Shown: in pieces, positions 22,152 through 24,446 of the stretch
Numbering within the stretch: the stretch's first letter is position 1
Layout of the letters: each line of letters starts with the position of its first letter
Assembly (NCBI GenBank): GCA_043801935.1
Contig: JAZDLO010000139.1
Coordinates: 1 to 24,446, forward strand
Direction of reading: 5' to 3'
DNA length: 24,446 nucleotides
From: JAZDLO01 sp043801935
GTDB taxonomy: Bacteria > Actinomycetota > Thermoleophilia > RBG-16-64-13
Program-made: the position numbers and the translations under genes
Notes under the pieces: model-generated
The model's database searches: none
The model's input: only the letters and a program-made list of their open reading frames with translations
What the model was told of the DNA's origin: nothing

Positions 22152-22850
22152 CTAGCCGGTGGCGCCGGGATCAGCCGGTCGATTCCGTCCAGACGAAACC
22201 GCCACCCGCGCAGGGCGCAGAACGCGGTCGCCCTGCCGGTATCCGCGCTCGAGCACAGCGGCTATCACGCCCTCGTCTTGGTCGGACGACTGTACGAGCA
22301 TGGCATCGTGCACATGGGGGTCGAACGGGACGCCAACGGTCTCGATCTCCTCGACGCCTGAGCGCCGGAGCAAGTCGACGAACAAGTCCCGGGTCATGCG
22401 CACACCGCCCAGCACCTTGCTCTCATCGTGATGCTCAGCCGCGTCGAGTGCGCGCTCCAGGTTGTCCAGAACCGGCAGCAGGTCGTTCAGTAATTCTCCC
22501 TGAGCCCGGTCGCGCGCCTCTATGAGCTCGCGGGCCGCGCGCCTGCGGAAGTTCTCGAACTCGGCCCGCAGCCGCAGAAGAGAGTCGGACAGGGTGTCCC
22601 GCTCGCGAGTCGCCTCGTTCAAGGCGCCGGCCTCGGTCGCTGCGGTTGAGGAAGCCGCGGTCCGGGCCGCCGGGTCTTGGTCGGCCGGACTCCCGCTGTT
22701 TGGCGCCTCAGCCTCTCGCCCAGGGACCTCCGGAGTCTGTAGGCCGTCCACGCGGCCCCGGGCATCGCTCGCTTCCGCAGGGCCGGCGGCGGGATCTTGG
22801 GCCCCCGGTGCATGGTTGTTGATCGGTATCCGCCTCTTACCTGTCGTCAT
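22152..22850 (-). CDS. grpE: DnaK nucleotide exchange factor GrpE
   Basis: A 232-aa GrpE, which releases ADP from DnaK. The first 75 or so residues are a disordered Ala/Pro/Glu-rich tail. The long helix follows (about 77-120) with RLRAEFENFRRRAARE, the family core. Next comes LLPVLDNLERALDAAE, and the C-terminal beta domain contains GVPFDPHVHDAML and VLERGYRQGDRVLRPARVAV. The ATG at 22850 has only a weak CAGG upstream. The 95-nt gap from hsp20 holds a strong hairpin, so grpE may be translated or transcribed less than the genes before it. Confidence 0.95.
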   Translation of the reverse strand: MTTGKRRIPINNHAPGAQDPAAGPAEASDARGRVDGLQTPEVPGREAEAPNSGSPADQDPAARTAASSTAATEAGALNEATRERDTLSDSLLRLRAEFENFRRRAARELIEARDRAQGELLNDLLPVLDNLERALDAAEHHDESKVLGGVRMTRDLFVDLLRRSGVEEIETVGVPFDPHVHDAMLVQSSDQDEGVIAAVLERGYRQGDRVLRPARVAVSSGRNRPADPGATG

Positions 22851-22895
22851 GAGCCTGTCTCTCGTCTATCGCCTGTCTATCGCCTTACGCAGACG

Positions 22896-22925
22896 ATGGG
22901 CGGGCGGCCCTTGCCGCCCGCCCAT
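22896..22925 (-). promoter_or_regulatory. Intercistronic 12-bp hairpin between hsp20 and grpE
   Basis: ATGGGCGGGCGG (22896-22907) and CCGCCCGCCCAT (22914-22925) pair perfectly around a 6-nt loop. No U-tract follows in the minus direction. It may act as an mRNA stabiliser for dnaK-hsp20 or a partial terminator. Between it and grpE, TCTATCGCC occurs twice 12 nt apart (22865-22873 and 22877-22885). Confidence 0.55.
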
Positions 22926-22945
22926 ACACGGGCTGTTGGTACGTC

Positions 22946-23428
22946 CTAGGATCTGGCCTCGCTCGCCGCGGCTTCCACCGTTTTGGGCTTCTGGCCGGCG
23001 ATGCTCACCGCGATCTTCTTGGGCTTCGCCACCTCCGCTTTCGGGACCGCGACCTCGAGCACACCATCCTCGTATTTGGCCTCGATCTTGCTCTCGTCCA
23101 CAGTCTGCGGGAGAGCGATCGACCGGTTGAACGACCCATAGCGCCGCTCGATGCGGTAGTACTTGTCCTCTTTCACTTCTTCTTCAAAGCGCCGTTCGCC
23201 GCTCACCGTGAGGACATTGTCCTGCACCTCGATGTTGATGTCGGCGGGGTCCATACCGGCAAGCTCGGCCTTGAGCTTGATGGCATCCTCAGTCTCGATC
23301 ACGTCGATCGCAGGCGTCCAGGACTGCCTTTCGGCTACGTCGCCGCTGCCCACGCGGGAGAACAAGCGGTTGACCTCGGTCTGAAGCGACGTCAACTCGC
23401 GGAACGGGTCCCATCTTACCAGTGCCAT
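22946..23428 (-). CDS. Small heat-shock protein Hsp20 (alpha-crystallin family)
   Basis: A 160-aa Hsp20 holdase that keeps unfolded proteins soluble for DnaK. The start MALVRWDPFRELTSLQTEVN is the standard Hsp20 N-terminus. The alpha-crystallin domain spans about 37-135, with LAGMDPADINIEVQDNVLTV, GERRFEEE, YGSFNRSIALP and the hallmark YEDGVLEVAVPK. A KKIAV segment near the C-terminus may serve as the I-x-I/V oligomerisation motif. The ATG is preceded by a strong AAGGAGGT. It lies 97 nt after dnaK and before grpE, an inserted position compared with the common dnaK-grpE-dnaJ-hspR order. Confidence 0.95.
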   Translation of the reverse strand: MALVRWDPFRELTSLQTEVNRLFSRVGSGDVAERQSWTPAIDVIETEDAIKLKAELAGMDPADINIEVQDNVLTVSGERRFEEEVKEDKYYRIERRYGSFNRSIALPQTVDESKIEAKYEDGVLEVAVPKAEVAKPKKIAVSIAGQKPKTVEAAASEARS

Positions 23429-23525
23429 TTCTACCTACCTCCTTTGCTCCTTGCGCCACTCCCGCTCCGTGCCGGGACCGCGGCCCGGCCGCCGCCACCG
23501 GTCGGCCGGTCGCTGTTTTGCATTC

Positions 23526-24446
23526 CTACTTGTCTTCGTCGATGACCTCGTAGTCGGCTTCCTCGACGACTTCGTCCTCGGCCGCCTGCGCACCTCCGCC
23601 GTCCGGGCCGCCCTCGCCGTCGCCCCCGCCTGGGCCGCCACCAGTCTGCGCCTGAGCCGCCTGGTAGGCCGCCTCGGACAGCTTGTAGGCCGCCTCTTGG
23701 AGGGTGTTCATGCGACCGCGTATCAGATCGACGTTATCGCCCTTGATAGCTTCTTCCAGATCGCGCGCGGCGTTCTCGATGTCACCCCGGGCGGCGCCGT
23801 CGACCTTGTCACCGATCTCTTTGAGCGACTTCCGAGTGGAGTACACCAGGTTCTCAGCCTGGTTCTTGGCGTCGACGAGCTCTTTCTTCTTGAGGTCTTC
23901 CTCAGCGTTCACCTCGGCGTCGCGCACCATCTTTTTGATCTCGTCATCGCTCAGGCCGCTCGAGCTCTTGATCTCGATCTTCTGCTCGTTACCCGTGGCC
24001 AGATCCTTGGCCGACACGTGAGTGATGCCGTTGGCGTCGATGTCGAAGCCCACCTCGATCTGCGGGATGCCCCGTGGTGCCGGCGGTATCCCCATCAGCT
24101 GGAATTTGCCCAGGGTCTTGTTATAAGCGGCGATGTCGCGCTCGCCCTGCAGCACGTGGATCTCCACCGAAGTCTGCCCGTCTTCCGCCGTCGAGAAGAT
24201 CTCGCTCTTGCGGGTGGGGATGGTGGTGTTCCGCTCGATCAGCCGGGTGAACACGCCGCCCTTGGTCTCGATACCCAGGGAGAGCGGGGTCACGTCAAGA
24301 AGGATGATGTCCTTGACCTCGCCGGCCAGGACGCCTCCCTGGATGGCCGCGCCCAGGGCCACCACTTCGTCGGGGTTGATGCCTTTGTGCGGCTCCTTAC
24401 CGGAGAGCGAGCGGACCTTCTCCTGCACGGCAGGCATGCGGGTCAT
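23526..24446 (-). CDS. dnaK: Chaperone DnaK, C-terminal half (cut by window edge)
   Basis: About 307 codons of an Hsp70 gene run to the right edge; the start of the gene and its promoter lie outside. The fragment enters at TRMPAVQEKV of the nucleotide-binding domain and contains NPDEVVALGAAIQGGVLAG. It then has the interdomain linker region DIILLDVTPLSLGIETKGG, the substrate-binding domain (ERNTTIPT, LQGERDIAAYNKTLG, GFDIDANGITHVSAKD) and the helical lid. The C-terminus is a Gly-rich linker ending in the acidic EEADYEVIDEDK. The first ATG seen at the edge is an internal Met, not the start. It is the first visible gene of the heat-shock operon, and its product is also the co-repressor of HspR. 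Confidence 0.97.
   Translation of the reverse strand: MTRMPAVQEKVRSLSGKEPHKGINPDEVVALGAAIQGGVLAGEVKDIILLDVTPLSLGIETKGGVFTRLIERNTTIPTRKSEIFSTAEDGQTSVEIHVLQGERDIAAYNKTLGKFQLMGIPPAPRGIPQIEVGFDIDANGITHVSAKDLATGNEQKIEIKSSSGLSDDEIKKMVRDAEVNAEEDLKKKELVDAKNQAENLVYSTRKSLKEIGDKVDGAARGDIENAARDLEEAIKGDNVDLIRGRMNTLQEAAYKLSEAAYQAAQAQTGGGPGGGDGEGGPDGGGAQAAEDEVVEEADYEVIDEDK

Overview
The window is high-GC bacterial DNA, densely packed, with almost every gene on the minus strand. It looks like a chromosomal segment of an anaerobic or facultatively anaerobic actinobacterial lineage. The reasons are the heat-shock order dnaK-(hsp20)-grpE-dnaJ-hspR with an HspR repressor, futalosine-route menaquinone genes, a Rex redox sensor, a tungstate (Tup) importer next to pterin-cofactor genes, and a zinc-finger membrane protein of the type fused to actinobacterial rhomboids. 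The lineage assignment is inference from gene content; no rRNA or tRNA is present.

Positions 1-5664 hold menaquinone biosynthesis. mqnA (cut by the window edge) and mqnE overlap as one unit. A 378-bp palindrome-rich intergenic region separates them from an operon transcribed rex > mqnL (UbiD-type) > mqnP (UbiA-type) > menG. The NADH/NAD+ sensor Rex therefore heads the operon for late menaquinone steps. MqnE lacks the third cysteine of its radical-SAM motif (Arg77), which is either a sequencing error or a real lesion.

Positions 5665-7942 hold a GT4 glycosyltransferase (minus) and a divergent soluble diguanylate cyclase (plus).

Positions 7945-14761 form one tungsten/molybdenum cofactor operon on the minus strand: a 57-aa Cys-rich protein, tupA, tupB, tupC, a MobA-MobB fusion, moaA, a MoaC-MOSC fusion and mogA. 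It links oxyanion uptake to cofactor synthesis, presumably for tungsto- or molybdoenzymes encoded elsewhere.

Positions 15031-15858 (plus) encode a short stand-alone CpaF/VirB11-like ATPase with a degenerate His box and no secretion genes around it.

Positions 15924-19949 hold an operon fmdB-like zinc ribbon > surE > HAD phosphatase > ligA. Upstream of its clear sigma-70-type promoter is a perfect CIRCE-type inverted repeat (19921-19949), suggesting that HrcA links these genes to heat shock.

Positions 19965-24446 hold the heat-shock operon dnaK (C-terminal half only) > hsp20 > grpE > dnaJ > hspR > a zinc-finger membrane protein whose TTG start overlaps the hspR stop.

The strongest leads are the CIRCE element on a non-chaperone operon, the small Cys-rich protein heading the tungsten operon, the orphan secretion-like ATPase, the duplicated palindromic region at 1375-1731, and the altered MqnE cluster motif. 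I did not find a complete undescribed system such as a defence island, CRISPR array or mobile element.
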